The notes under the pieces are model-generated. The model had not been told where the DNA came from. It saw nothing but the letters and a program-made list of their open reading frames with translations, and did not search any database. The translations under genes and the position numbers were made by a program. DNA of 64,000 nucleotides from Clostridium sp. DSM 17811 (GTDB lineage Bacteria; Bacillota; Clostridia; Clostridiales; Clostridiaceae). The stretch's first letter is position 1. Each line of letters begins with the position of its first letter. This document shows, piece by piece, positions 45,776-54,989 of this stretch. Where the stretch lies: assembly GCF_018861905.1 (NCBI RefSeq), contig NZ_JAHLDU010000003.1, positions 1-64,000 on the forward strand, given 5' to 3'.

Positions 45776-45955
45776 ATGACAAATATAGATTGGGAAATGA
45801 AATGTGCAGCACTGGAAATGAAGGTTTTAATGTTAGAATATCAAAAATTAAGCTTAGAAATAAAAATAGATAAATTAGAGCATGACAAGATAATGAAAAA
45901 TATTACTGATGATGGTATAGCAGCTATAAAGACATTAACTGGAGGATTGTTATAA
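45776..45955 (+). CDS. Small coiled-coil phage protein
   Basis: 59 residues, predominantly one amphipathic helix (ALEMKVLMLEYQKLSLEIK) and ending TLTGGLL. AGGAGGAG precedes the ATG at 45776; the stop codon abuts the next start. Function unknown. Confidence 0.55.
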   Translation: MTNIDWEMKCAALEMKVLMLEYQKLSLEIKIDKLEHDKIMKNITDDGIAAIKTLTGGLL

Positions 45956-46258
45956 ATGAATATTGACGAGTTAAATGATTTCTGCATTAAGAACATAAAT
46001 ATGGAATTACTGGATATGAAAGATCATCCTATTGCTACAGTAAAAGAGGTAATAGCGAGTGCATTAAAAGACATAGAGACAGACGAAAGTTGTAAGGACA
46101 ATCTTGAATCTATGTTAAAAATGATTGAAGGTTTAAAAGAGTTTAAAGACTTTAACTGCATATATTCAACGGATTACAAACTCGGTGGAGTTTTTGGGCA
46201 AGGATTCGTAATCATAGATTCAAACTTGGATTATAAGGGATTTGTAAGAACAATTTAA
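45956..46258 (+). CDS. Phage protein of unknown function
   Basis: 100 residues, acidic, helical N-terminal half and a C-terminal segment with GGVFGQGFVIIDSNLDYKGF. Its ribosome site GGAGG is inside the previous gene's end. No family recognised. Confidence 0.55.
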   Translation: MNIDELNDFCIKNINMELLDMKDHPIATVKEVIASALKDIETDESCKDNLESMLKMIEGLKEFKDFNCIYSTDYKLGGVFGQGFVIIDSNLDYKGFVRTI

Positions 46259-46264
46259 TAATAT

Positions 46265-46298
46265 AAGGGTATTCAAAATAATTTGAGTATCCTTTTTT
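46265..46298 (+). terminator. Intrinsic terminator
   Basis: AAGGGTATTCAAA / TTTGAGTATCCTT (46265-46277, 46282-46294), 13 pairs with two G-U and an ATAA loop, then a T-run. The wobble pairs are legal only rightward. Confidence 0.8.
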
Positions 46299-46325
46299 GT
46301 CGTGTAAATAAATGGAGGTTTATTA

Positions 46326-46520
46326 ATGAGTGAAAACAATTCAAATTCGTCAAGTAATGGAATAGGATTTTGTGGTTTGTTAACGGTTCTATTTGTTGGA
46401 TTAAAATTAACAAATTATATTACATGGAGTTGGCTGTGGATATTAAGTCCATTATGGATCCCTGCATTAATAGCTATAGGTCTTTTAGCAATCATTGCTA
46501 TATATTCAATAATAAATTAG
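46326..46520 (+). CDS. Small two-helix membrane protein
   Basis: 64 residues: serine/asparagine-rich start then two hydrophobic helices (GLLTVLFVGLKLTNYI and LWIPALIAIGLLAIIAIYS). Position before the packaging genes and the two-helix shape could suggest a holin-like or membrane accessory protein, but there is no direct evidence. GGAGG precedes the ATG. Confidence 0.55.
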   Translation: MSENNSNSSSNGIGFCGLLTVLFVGLKLTNYITWSWLWILSPLWIPALIAIGLLAIIAIYSIIN

Positions 46521-46536
46521 TGGAGAGTGATTATTA

Positions 46537-46845
46537 ATGAAAATACCCAAAAGTATTAAAATTGGATGGAGAAAATATAAAGTAGTGTATGTTAAGGATT
46601 TACAAGATGCTGAGGGTAATGATCTATTAGGACAAATAAATTACAATGCAAATGTAATTAGACTAGAAAGTAATAATATATCAGAGGATTATGGGAATGT
46701 AGTATTTTTACATGAAGTTGTACATGGGTTATTTAATTCTTTGGGATTGAATGAACAAAATGATAATGAAGATATAGTTGATGGATTAAGTGAAATAATG
46801 TATCAAGTTATTAAAGAAAATAAGTTAATGGAGAGTGATAATTAA
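46537..46845 (+). CDS. HExxH metallopeptidase-like phage protein
   Basis: 102 residues with LHEVVHGLF near residue 66, a zinc-metallopeptidase HExxH motif, and two acidic residues downstream (NEDIVDGLSE) that could supply the third ligand. It resembles the small ImmA/IrrE-like or SprT-like phage proteins. If it is IrrE-like it could cleave a repressor; substrate unknown. Confidence 0.65.
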   Translation: MKIPKSIKIGWRKYKVVYVKDLQDAEGNDLLGQINYNANVIRLESNNISEDYGNVVFLHEVVHGLFNSLGLNEQNDNEDIVDGLSEIMYQVIKENKLMESDN

Positions 46846-47048
46846 TGACAAATACAGAAAGAACAATAGATTTATTAACAACAAACTACATAAGCATGTG
46901 TAAGGCTATAACATTGGATTCAATAGAAAAAGAATATGAGGATATGATAGAGACAGCGCTGGAATCAAATGATGAAGAATTTATAACAGACAAGGAAATA
47001 TTAAATGTGTATATTAAAGTTTTAAATAAGTTCCTAGAATATATTTAA
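46845..47048 (+). CDS. Small phage protein of unknown function
   Basis: 67 acidic residues, helical. The ATG overlaps the previous stop (TAATG), so translation is coupled. A T-rich stretch (TTTTTTT near 47060) follows without a clear stem. Confidence 0.5.
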   Translation: MTNTERTIDLLTTNYISMCKAITLDSIEKEYEDMIETALESNDEEFITDKEILNVYIKVLNKFLEYI

Positions 47049-47107
47049 TTTAGCCCTTTTTTTGTTGATGAGATAGTAGTATAATTAATGGAAAGAGGTG
47101 TTATATT

Positions 47108-47467
47108 ATGGGATTCCGTTTCAGGAAATCAATTAGTTTAGGAAAGTTTGCTAGAATTAATCTTAGTAAAAGTGGTGTTAGTTTATCTGGAGGAGTTAAA
47201 GGTGCCAGAGTTAGTGTGAATACTAAGGGTATTGTTAGAAAAAGTGTAGGAATACCTGGAACTGGAGTTTATTATAGTGATCAACATAAACTTAATTCAA
47301 CTAAAGTTAATAGTAAATATAGTAATAATGTATCTATGAAAAAGGTAAATATGATTCATATAAGCGTAATAAGTGTAGTAGCATGTGCAGTTGGATTTAA
47401 AATAATAGGTATATGTATATTTGTATTAAGTTTACTATTTAATATTGGACTTAATAAGAGTAAATAA
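47108..47467 (+). CDS. DUF4236-domain protein with C-terminal membrane segment
   Basis: 119 residues. The N terminus MGFRFRKSISLGKFARINLSKSG and SVGIPGTGVYYS are the DUF4236 signature. The C terminus has hydrophobic stretches (ISVISVVACAVGFKIIGICIFVLSLLF) for membrane insertion. Function of the family is unknown; it is common in Firmicutes and their phages. AAAGAGG precedes the ATG. Confidence 0.75.
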   Translation: MGFRFRKSISLGKFARINLSKSGVSLSGGVKGARVSVNTKGIVRKSVGIPGTGVYYSDQHKLNSTKVNSKYSNNVSMKKVNMIHISVISVVACAVGFKIIGICIFVLSLLFNIGLNKSK

Positions 47468-47502
47468 ATGTAATTATAATAGAATACATAATAGATAGTT
47501 TG

Positions 47503-47535
47503 AGGATGTCATTTAATAATGATGTTCTTTTTTTA
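47503..47535 (+). terminator. Intrinsic terminator before the packaging genes
   Basis: AGGATGTCATT-TAAT-AATGATGTTCT (47503-47528), eleven pairs including G-U, followed by seven T. Confidence 0.75.
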
Positions 47536-47601
47536 TGGAGTGTACTAGGTTAACGGAACAGTAATATAGTAATACAATATATAAAAGTGGGGTGATAAAT
47601 A

Positions 47602-48066
47602 ATGGCAACAAGAATATTAAAAGATAAAATAACTAAGAAGGTTACTACTAAGAGTAAAGGTAATAGTAAAGAGAAAGTAATTAAGAAAGATGTTGAATAC
47701 TTGAACGATAACATGAAGAACTTCTGTGTTGAATATCTTATTGATCTTAATGGTTCAGCATCTTATATAAGGGCATATGGCGAGCATATAGAGCCTGAAT
47801 CAGCTAAAGTAATGGCATCTAAGTTATTAACGAACGTTCACGTAAAGGCATACATCAATGCACTATTAGATAGTTATACAGATAATGTAGGGCTAACTGT
47901 GGGTGAACTGGTTAACAATATTAAATCAATAGCATTCAATGAGAAGGCACGACATAGTGATAGGATCAAGGCATCACAACTATTAGCACAGTATATGGGA
48001 CTATTAGTAGAGCATAAGGATGTTACATCTAATGGTAGTACTATCAATGTTACATTAGAAGACTAA
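47602..48066 (+). CDS. Terminase small subunit
   Basis: 154 residues: basic N-terminal tail, then a terminase_2-type helix-turn-helix (FCVEYLIDLNGSASYIRAYG ... ESAKVMASKLLTNVHVKAYI) and a helical oligomerisation part. It recognises the packaging site and presents DNA to the large subunit. GGGGTG precedes the ATG. The unusually long gap to terL may contain the recognition site. Confidence 0.8.
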   Translation: MATRILKDKITKKVTTKSKGNSKEKVIKKDVEYLNDNMKNFCVEYLIDLNGSASYIRAYGEHIEPESAKVMASKLLTNVHVKAYINALLDSYTDNVGLTVGELVNNIKSIAFNEKARHSDRIKASQLLAQYMGLLVEHKDVTSNGSTINVTLED

Positions 48067-48440
48067 GTATATAGTGAATGAAACGAATGTATTATAAGTA
48101 ACATTGTTATATAGTGGGGGAAATAGGAGATAGATGGTGTATATATTCATAGTATATACATAGTATGTTAACACAATATACATATAATAAGATAATAATG
48201 TCATTAATATTTAGATTAACCAAGGCAATGGGTTTGTAGACTATAATAATGTCGTGAAAAGATTATTTAACGACATTAATAGTTTGTTCATATTTATAAA
48301 TTATATAAAATAATGATTGTACCGTACCCTTTCTTATAGGAATTCTGAAAGTGGGGTAGTTGTCTATCATTATTTTTTTTATATGTTTTTTTATTGACCC
48401 CTAAAATAATCAATAATAATTTAAAGAGGAGTGTGAGTAT
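48067..48440. other. Structured 374-base gap between terS and terL (possible pac/cos region)
   Basis: No gene. It contains an AT palindrome GTATATA..TATATAC (48140s-48170), a 9-bp inverted repeat TAATGTCGT / ACGACATTA (48247-48278), and the terminator-like structure at 48307-48380. Packaging sites commonly lie in or beside terS, so this is a candidate; I see no direct proof. Confidence 0.4.
48307..48380 (+). terminator. Large intrinsic terminator upstream of terL
   Basis: AAAATAATGAT (48307-48317) pairs with ATCATTATTTT (48366-48376), an 11-bp base helix, with inner TACCC/GGGTA (48325-48329, 48354-48358); the right arm runs into TTTT. Confidence 0.65.
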
Positions 48441-49700
48441 ATGGCTAAGTCACCATTAACACAATTTCATATTACAAAGAAAATGTTTAATCCATCATAC
48501 TTGCCTCACCTTGAAGATTATTCACATAGGTTTAATGTTTATTATGGTGGAGCAGGAAGTGGAAAAAGTCAATTTGTTATTCAGAAAATGATATTCAAGT
48601 ATTTAAAATATGCGAATAGATTATGTTTAGTTGTTAGAAAAGTAGATAACACTTTAAGATTCTCAACTTTTGCTTTATTTAAATCTATCTTAGCGGATTG
48701 GAATTTATATGATCAATGTGAAATTAGAGAAACACTTTTAACAATTGTATTACCTAATGGATCCCAATTTATTTTCAAAGGACTTGAGGACAGTGAAAAA
48801 ATTAAATCTATTGCTAATATTGATGACATCATAATTGAGGAATGTACAGAAATATCTTTAGATGATTTTACTCAATTAAATTTAAGACTACGTTCTAAGA
48901 ATCCTTATAATCAAGTTCATTGTATGTTTAATCCAGTATCTAAAGCAAATTGGGTATATTTAAAATGGTTTGCAAGTGAGTATGATAAAAAATCAACAAT
49001 AATTTTGCATACAACTTATAAGGATAATATATTCTTACCTCAGGAGTACATAGATTCAATAAAAGAATATGAAATTTCTAATCCAGTTTATTATAAAGTT
49101 TATGTATTGGGAGAATTTGCCACACTAGATAAATTAATATTTAATAATTGGACTGATGCTTGTTTTGATTATAAGGCTATTTTAAAAGATGATATTAAAA
49201 ATAATATAGAGGCAGTATTTGGTTTAGATTTTGGTTATACGAATGATCCTACAGCCTTTGTATGTGCTCTTATAGATAGAGTAGATAAGAAGCTATGGAT
49301 ATTCGATGAGTTTCAACAAAAGGGTTTAACAAACGATGAGATAGCTAAAAAGGTTACTGAATTAGCATATCAAAAAGAAAAGATTGTATGTGATTCAGCA
49401 GAACCTAAATCAATAGAAGAATTAAAAAAGAACGGACTTGAGCGAGTAATTCCTGCAACTAAAGGTAGAGATTCTATATTAAATGGAATCCAATATCTAC
49501 AACAATTCAATATTATTATACATAGTAGAAATTTACATATGATTGAAGAATTTAGTAACTATACTTGGAAAAAGGATAAGAACGGAATATATATAAATGT
49601 ACCTATTGATAAATTTAATCATGGAATTGATGCACTTAGATATGCAGTAAATCCAGTTAATACAATGGGTACGATAAAAGTATTTAATGTTAATTTTTAG
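48441..49700 (+). CDS. terL: Terminase large subunit (PBSX family)
   Basis: 419 residues. ATPase domain with Walker A GGAGSGKSQ and Walker B DDIIIEECTE; C-terminal RNase H-like nuclease with GLDFGYTNDPTAF, VCDSAEP and a final FNHGIDALRYA segment. It is the motor that packages DNA into the prohead. AAAGAGGAG precedes the ATG. Confidence 0.95.
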   Translation: MAKSPLTQFHITKKMFNPSYLPHLEDYSHRFNVYYGGAGSGKSQFVIQKMIFKYLKYANRLCLVVRKVDNTLRFSTFALFKSILADWNLYDQCEIRETLLTIVLPNGSQFIFKGLEDSEKIKSIANIDDIIIEECTEISLDDFTQLNLRLRSKNPYNQVHCMFNPVSKANWVYLKWFASEYDKKSTIILHTTYKDNIFLPQEYIDSIKEYEISNPVYYKVYVLGEFATLDKLIFNNWTDACFDYKAILKDDIKNNIEAVFGLDFGYTNDPTAFVCALIDRVDKKLWIFDEFQQKGLTNDEIAKKVTELAYQKEKIVCDSAEPKSIEELKKNGLERVIPATKGRDSILNGIQYLQQFNIIIHSRNLHMIEEFSNYTWKKDKNGIYINVPIDKFNHGIDALRYAVNPVNTMGTIKVFNVNF

Positions 49701-49714
49701 AGAGGAGTGACAAT

Positions 49715-51013
49715 ATGGAAGTATCTACAGAATTACTCAAGGCTATTAAAATTGAGTATGATACAAAAAAAATAATATATGATAAAATGCTCAGATATTA
49801 TGACGGCGATACAGATAGTAAAAGAAATTATAAGAAAATTAAATCTAGGTCAAATTTATTTGCTGATAATAATTATATTATGAAGTTCATACAAGAAGAA
49901 GCTAATTATTGCTGTTTAAATAAGGTTACATATAGTAGCCATACTGGTAATAAAGCAGCGGTGGATTCAATTAGATTAGCCCTAAGAAATTATAGCGAAG
50001 GATATAATAAAGAATTATTAAAACAAGCTCTTATATTTCAAGAAGCCTATTCTTTACATTACATAAATTCTAATGGAGATTTCGCTTCATTAATATGTAC
50101 TCCACAAAATTCATATATCTTACAAGATGACTTTGGGAATATACAATTATTTATAAGGTTTTTTAAGAAGAAATTTAATACAGTTGATGTATTTGCAGAT
50201 GTATATACGGATGATTCTATTATACATTACAAGGTAAATGGAACATTCGTACAAATTGGAGATATAGATGGTAATATATTTTCTAGTATTCCAGTAGGAA
50301 TTTGTAAAATAGGTTCTATAAGCGAAAGTTTATATTCTAAATTGAGTGGACTTGAAGATGCATATTGTACAAATTTAAGTGATCAAACAAATTTAAATAG
50401 CGATTTAAGAACTAAATATTTACACTTTAAAAACTGTGATCCAAGTCCTGAACAGATGGACACTATGAAAGAAAATGCAACTATAACAACAAGTGGAGAG
50501 GGAGATGTAAGATGGGTTCAATCTACAGAAGTGTCATTTGAGTCTACAATTAATATATTACAAGATAATATATATCAACAAGCATCACATTTAAACTTTA
50601 ATAATCCACTATCAAGCAATACTTCAAGTTTAGCATTGCAAGGGACTATGATGGCAATGAATCAAAAGGTTGGCGATGATATCACAGCGATGACTGATTG
50701 CTTAAAAGTCAGGATAAAATTTATTTTTGAATATTTAAAGATTAAAGTTGGATCAGATTTCTCTTGGAAAGATATTTTAATAAAGATTACAGCTAATATT
50801 CCGTCTGATAATCTATTAGCTTCTCAAATTCTTAGTCAAAATCCTAATATATCACGTAAAACTGGTTATGGTCTCTATAGTTTTATAGATTCGCCTGAAG
50901 CTGAGGAGAAACAAAAAGATTTAGAGGATAAAGCTAATTCAATAGGTAATGACTTATTAAATCCAACTATACCAGTTAATTCTACTGTTCCAGATGTGGT
51001 GGAGGCTAAATAA
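49715..51013 (+). CDS. Portal protein (SPP1 gp6-like)
   Basis: 432 residues of the SPP1-type portal family: N-terminal MLRYYDGDTDSKRNYKKIKSRSNL, central GEGDVRWVQSTE, and the helix NFNNPLSSNTSSLALQG region. It forms the dodecameric ring at the capsid vertex. GAGGAG precedes the ATG; its stop overlaps the start of the next gene. Confidence 0.9.
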   Translation: MEVSTELLKAIKIEYDTKKIIYDKMLRYYDGDTDSKRNYKKIKSRSNLFADNNYIMKFIQEEANYCCLNKVTYSSHTGNKAAVDSIRLALRNYSEGYNKELLKQALIFQEAYSLHYINSNGDFASLICTPQNSYILQDDFGNIQLFIRFFKKKFNTVDVFADVYTDDSIIHYKVNGTFVQIGDIDGNIFSSIPVGICKIGSISESLYSKLSGLEDAYCTNLSDQTNLNSDLRTKYLHFKNCDPSPEQMDTMKENATITTSGEGDVRWVQSTEVSFESTINILQDNIYQQASHLNFNNPLSSNTSSLALQGTMMAMNQKVGDDITAMTDCLKVRIKFIFEYLKIKVGSDFSWKDILIKITANIPSDNLLASQILSQNPNISRKTGYGLYSFIDSPEAEEKQKDLEDKANSIGNDLLNPTIPVNSTVPDVVEAK

Positions 51014-51885
51014 TGGTTAAAAAGAAGAAAGTTGATACTAATTATCAGAAACAAGTCGAGCAAATAGTACAAGAGGGTTATGACTATAGTGATGAAGAGA
51101 TGAAATCAGTATATAGCGAACAAAAGAAGTCTTTGGATGATATTGAAGTTATTATAGGTGCAATGTTTATAAAATACTCAATAGATGGATTACTAAAAAT
51201 GACCGCTAAAGAAAAAGCTAGTGTAGGAATTGATAAAACTCTTAAAACTATGGGAAAGAATTTAGGAAATAGTGAAGTTGAAAAAGTTACTTCTATATTA
51301 TCATCTATATATGAAGAAACTTATCATAAGAATGGCTTCATATTGAAGCAAAACTTCAAGATAATCAAAAAAGAGTATGTAGATAATGCTGTTAATACTA
51401 AATTTAAGGGTGAAATGTTCAGTGATAGAATATGGACTAATAAAGCCGATATGATAGATAAATTACATAAAGGTTTAGTTGATTGTATGAATGGGAATAC
51501 GACCATAGATAAATTGGCCCGTGATATTAAGAATACATTTAATACTACAGCTTATGATTCTCAGAGATTAGTACATACAGAAAATGCACGTATTCAAGGA
51601 CAGGCTTCGGTAGATATAGCAGTAAATACAGGAATTAATCAACATATGTGGAGTGCAACTTTAGATGATAAGACAGCAGAGGAAGATGCAACTTTAGATG
51701 GTCAAATTTTTGATATAGATGATACTTCTGCGCCCGAGCAACCTTTACACCCAAATTGTAGGTGTTGTTGGATTAACATTCCATATAAAGACTGGAGTCC
51801 AACAGAGCGTATGGATAATACCACAAAAGAAGTAATTGATTATAAGACTTATGAGCAATGGAAATCAGATAAAAATATGGATTAA
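51013..51885 (+). CDS. Minor head protein (SPP1 gp7 / Mu F-like)
   Basis: 290 residues. The C-terminal morphogenesis domain has RLVHTENARIQGQA, WSATLDDKTAEEDATLDGQ and the diagnostic PLHPNCRCCWI. These proteins are incorporated in a few copies and are needed for head assembly or DNA ejection. Start overlaps the portal stop (TAATG). Confidence 0.9.
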   Translation: MVKKKKVDTNYQKQVEQIVQEGYDYSDEEMKSVYSEQKKSLDDIEVIIGAMFIKYSIDGLLKMTAKEKASVGIDKTLKTMGKNLGNSEVEKVTSILSSIYEETYHKNGFILKQNFKIIKKEYVDNAVNTKFKGEMFSDRIWTNKADMIDKLHKGLVDCMNGNTTIDKLARDIKNTFNTTAYDSQRLVHTENARIQGQASVDIAVNTGINQHMWSATLDDKTAEEDATLDGQIFDIDDTSAPEQPLHPNCRCCWINIPYKDWSPTERMDNTTKEVIDYKTYEQWKSDKNMD

Positions 51886-51892
51886 ACATTGA

Positions 51893-51921
51893 AGCACCTT
51901 AGAAATAGGGTGTTTTTATTT
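51893..51921 (+). terminator. Terminator-like hairpin inside the late operon (1)
   Basis: CACCTT-AGAAAT-AGGGTG (51895-51912) followed by TTTTTATTTT, ten bases after the minor head gene. Confidence 0.7.
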
Positions 51922-52032
51922 TGTATTCCAACGGGTTCTTTTAAATGCAGGTAGAACAGAAAGAAACATTTATAAAACAAATAAAATGTGTTGCTAGTCT
52001 TAGGGTTAGGAGTGCAAAGAGGAGTAATAATT

Positions 52033-52653
52033 ATGATAGAAAATTTACAAGAAATAGAAACATATATGGCTACAAATAAAGATAAGGCAGAGGTTAAAAC
52101 TTATTTAGATACTTTTAGGGTACAACCTACGTTAGAACAATTTAAAGGGTTAACAACAACTGATGCTACTTATAAGAGTTTTATGGATTCTGAGAATGAT
52201 AAACATACAACAAAAAGTTTAGAGACTTGGAAAACAAATAACTTAGATAAATTATATCAAGAAAGATTTACAAAAGAAAATCCTACAGCAGATCCAAAAG
52301 ACACAGCATTAACTAAGCTTCAAGCACAACTTGATAAAATGCAAAGTGATGGTGTTAAAAAGGATTTAACTAATAAAGCTTTAAAAATGGCTCAAGAAAA
52401 AAAATTGCCAATAGAATTAGTTGATTTTTTTGTAGGAGCTACAGAAGAAGATACAACTAAGAATTTAGCATCACTAGAAAGTGTATTTGCTTCACATATA
52501 GAATCAGTTGTTACTGAAAGACTTAAAGGTGGATACAAACCACCTACAGGTACAGGCACAGATGTTACATACACTATGGAGCAAATAAGTAAAATGACTA
52601 CTGCTGAAATTAATGCAAATTGGGATGCAGTACAAAAATCAATGAAGAAATAA
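52033..52653 (+). CDS. Capsid scaffolding protein (DUF4355-like)
   Basis: 206 residues, acidic, mostly helical, with a coiled-coil stretch (ALTKLQAQLDKMQSDGVKKD) and a charged C terminus, in the scaffold position directly before the coat gene. The N-terminal VKTYLDTFRVQPTLEQF fits the DUF4355/gp20-like family. The ATG at 52033 follows GAGGAG; an upstream GTG at 51988 lacks a ribosome site. Confidence 0.75.
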   Translation: MIENLQEIETYMATNKDKAEVKTYLDTFRVQPTLEQFKGLTTTDATYKSFMDSENDKHTTKSLETWKTNNLDKLYQERFTKENPTADPKDTALTKLQAQLDKMQSDGVKKDLTNKALKMAQEKKLPIELVDFFVGATEEDTTKNLASLESVFASHIESVVTERLKGGYKPPTGTGTDVTYTMEQISKMTTAEINANWDAVQKSMKK

Positions 52654-52719
52654 CAATATTAAAAACTAGAGTTGGTACTCTTTAAAATACACATAAAAAG
52701 AAAAAGGACGGTAATATAT

Positions 52720-53535
52720 ATGTCAGTTAAAAATTTTATACCAACAGTTTGGAGTGCTCGATTACTTGCTAATTTAGATAAAGCTTTCGTTTACCCTAAT
52801 GCAGTTAACAGAGATTATGAAGGTGAAATTTCACAATTTGGTGACACAGTTAAAATAAATCAAATGGGTAATGTAACAGTTTCAGATTTCACAGGAGTAT
52901 TAGCAGATCCCGAAGAATTAACTTCTAGTCAAATTTTACTTACTATTGACCAAAGAAAATCTTTCAATTTTAAAGTTGAAGATGTAGATAAAGCACAATC
53001 AAACGTTTCTTTAATTGACAAGGGAATGACTAGAGCATCTGTAGCTGTAGCTGATGTATTAGACCAGTATTTGGCTACATTTATTTCACAAGCTACTATT
53101 AAAGTAGGAACTTCTGCTATACCAATAGCTATCACAATATCAAACGCTTATGATACTCTTGTTGATTTAGGTGTTGCTCTTAATAAAAAGAATGTTTCTA
53201 AAACAGGTAGATTTGTAATAGTACCACCTGAATTTGTTGGACTATTACAAAAAGACCCAAGATTTACATTACACCCTGACGTTTTAGTTAGTGGAGTTAG
53301 TGGTGTTGTAGCTAATTTTGAAATCAGAGAATCAAATAATGTTCCAGTTTCAGCAGGTAAATATTCTATAATGGCAGGTACTACCGAAGCAATATCATTC
53401 GCAGGTCAAGTGACAGAAGTCGAAGCATATAGACCAGAAAAGGGTTTCTCAGATGCTATAAAAGGACTTTATGTCTATGGTTGTAAAGTAGTTCAACCTG
53501 ATACAATGGCTTGTTTAACAGCTACATTTGCTTAA
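52720..53535 (+). CDS. Major capsid protein (P22 coat-like)
   Basis: 271 residues, HK97-fold. MSVKNFIPTVWSARLLANLDKA and DTVKINQMGNVTVSDFTG plus LTIDQRKSFNFKVEDVD follow the P22-type coat family seen in many Firmicute phages. The ATG at 52720 follows AGGACGG. A terminator-like hairpin comes right after it. Confidence 0.88.
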   Translation: MSVKNFIPTVWSARLLANLDKAFVYPNAVNRDYEGEISQFGDTVKINQMGNVTVSDFTGVLADPEELTSSQILLTIDQRKSFNFKVEDVDKAQSNVSLIDKGMTRASVAVADVLDQYLATFISQATIKVGTSAIPIAITISNAYDTLVDLGVALNKKNVSKTGRFVIVPPEFVGLLQKDPRFTLHPDVLVSGVSGVVANFEIRESNNVPVSAGKYSIMAGTTEAISFAGQVTEVEAYRPEKGFSDAIKGLYVYGCKVVQPDTMACLTATFA

Positions 53536-53541
53536 TATTTG

Positions 53542-53574
53542 AGAAGGGATTTAATTTCCCTTCTTTATTTTTAT
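53542..53574 (+). terminator. Terminator-like hairpin inside the late operon (2)
   Basis: AGAAGGGA-TTTAATT-TCCCTTCT (53542-53564) followed by TTATTTTT, immediately after the coat gene. Confidence 0.75.
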
Positions 53575-53591
53575 GAAAGAGAGGGGATTAA

Positions 53592-53888
53592 ATGGTATTA
53601 GAAGATTTACAAGTAATATTAAATACAACAACTAAAGATGCTTTATTAACAATCTACATACGAGAGGCTCAAGATGCTATTACAAATTACTTAAATGGAA
53701 GTGAGGCCATAGATTTTACTACATTGTATGAGGGTGCAGTAATTAAATACGTAGTTCAATGTATCAATAAAAAAGGGAATGAAGGATTAAAGAGTTTTGG
53801 ACAAGGTTCTGTTTCGGGAAGTTATGAAGATGGCCTTTCTAATAGTATTAAAGCTTTATTACCTCTTCCACATATAAGGATGCGATAA
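53592..53888 (+). CDS. Head-tail connector protein (gp6-like)
   Basis: 98 residues, helical, with an N-terminal pattern TTKDALLTIYIREAQDAITNYL and ending SIKALLPLPHIRMR, as in phage head-tail adaptor (gp6/gp15-like) proteins. Follows the coat gene as in SPP1/PBSX-type phages. GAGAGGGG precedes the ATG. Confidence 0.75.
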   Translation: MVLEDLQVILNTTTKDALLTIYIREAQDAITNYLNGSEAIDFTTLYEGAVIKYVVQCINKKGNEGLKSFGQGSVSGSYEDGLSNSIKALLPLPHIRMR

Positions 53889-53890
53889 TT

Positions 53891-54196
53891 ATGATTTATA
53901 ATTATACTATGGGAATATATGGTAGAACATCAACTGTGGATGAATATGGTGAAACAGTAGAAAGCGCAGCTCCAACATGGATTAAAGATATTGACGTAGA
54001 TAAACAACCTTATTCCTCTGCACAAGCTAAAAAGGATTACGGCTTTGATGTTATATGTACGGATAGAATATACACAGATTTAGAGACTGATATTAAAATT
54101 AATACAGTTATTAAATATGGTTTATTAACTTATAAAGTACAAAAAATTATATCTTGGTTAACGTGGATGGAATTGGTGGTGTTATTAATTGAGTAG
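53891..54196 (+). CDS. Head closure / minor capsid protein
   Basis: 101 residues, beta-rich; position between connector and gp10-like gene and the small size match head-tail stopper proteins. The sequence itself is not diagnostic. Its 3' end overlaps the next gene by 8 bases. Confidence 0.6.
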   Translation: MIYNYTMGIYGRTSTVDEYGETVESAAPTWIKDIDVDKQPYSSAQAKKDYGFDVICTDRIYTDLETDIKINTVIKYGLLTYKVQKIISWLTWMELVVLLIE

Positions 54197-54569
54197 TAGT
54201 GGATTTGAGGGTTTTATTAAAGATTTAGGTAATATAGTGAATAACTATGAATCAGATTCAAAGGAATTTATGCTAAAGATTGAAAAAGAAGTTATTGCAG
54301 ATACACAATTAAATACACCAGTATTGTCGGGTGATTTGAAAAGATCATTTACTTTTGACGAGCCTATAAAAGAAGGAAACTCAATTGTAGGAGTTGTTGG
54401 TGCTGATATAGGTGTTCCATATGCAGAAGCAGTAGAAAATGGTCACTCTAATGAAAATGGTGGATTTATACAAGGTCAATTTATGCTAAAGAAAGCTACT
54501 GAAAAGATTAAATTTGAAGAAAAAGTAGAAGATTTTTATAAGAAGTTAGCAAAGAAGGTTGGCTTATGA
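54189..54569 (+). CDS. HK97 gp10-like tail completion protein
   Basis: 126 residues. NTPVLSGDLKRSF and GVPYAEAVENGHSNENGGFIQGQFML are the HK97-gp10 family pattern (TPVdTG.Lr.s ... YA..vE.G). The start is TTG at 54189, overlapping the previous gene. It joins head and tail. Confidence 0.85.
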   Translation: MSSSGFEGFIKDLGNIVNNYESDSKEFMLKIEKEVIADTQLNTPVLSGDLKRSFTFDEPIKEGNSIVGVVGADIGVPYAEAVENGHSNENGGFIQGQFMLKKATEKIKFEEKVEDFYKKLAKKVGL

Positions 54570-54985
54570 TTGCAATAGTTGATATAAAACATAGTATTTC
54601 TAAGATGTTAATACCAGTAGGAATTACAATCTATGGTGAAACAAATGAAGAAAAAATGACTAAGCCTTGTTTAAGTATAGATATTATTCCATTAACACAT
54701 ACAAAACAAAATGCTGAAGTATACGACAAATCTACTTTAATAGATATAGTTTATCTGACCGATGAATCTAAGAAAATTGATAATTATAATATGATTGATG
54801 CTCTACAACTTATATTTAGTAAGACTTTAGATGTGGCTGATAGACATTTTACCATATTAGAATTGAATTTTAACATAGTAGAAAATATACTTCATACTCA
54901 ATTTAAAATTAATTATCTTGATGAAAATATTAATACTGAAATAGTAGAAATAATGAACAAATTAAATACGAATATAGGAGAGTGA
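54566..54985 (+). CDS. Tail terminator-like protein (DUF6838 type)
   Basis: 139 residues, alpha/beta; the segment VDIVYLTDESKKIDNYNMIDALQLIF fits the phage tail terminator group found before the sheath gene in PBSX-like phages. Start overlaps the previous stop (ATGA). Confidence 0.65.
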   Translation: MIAIVDIKHSISKMLIPVGITIYGETNEEKMTKPCLSIDIIPLTHTKQNAEVYDKSTLIDIVYLTDESKKIDNYNMIDALQLIFSKTLDVADRHFTILELNFNIVENILHTQFKINYLDENINTEIVEIMNKLNTNIGE

Positions 54986-54989
54986 AAGA

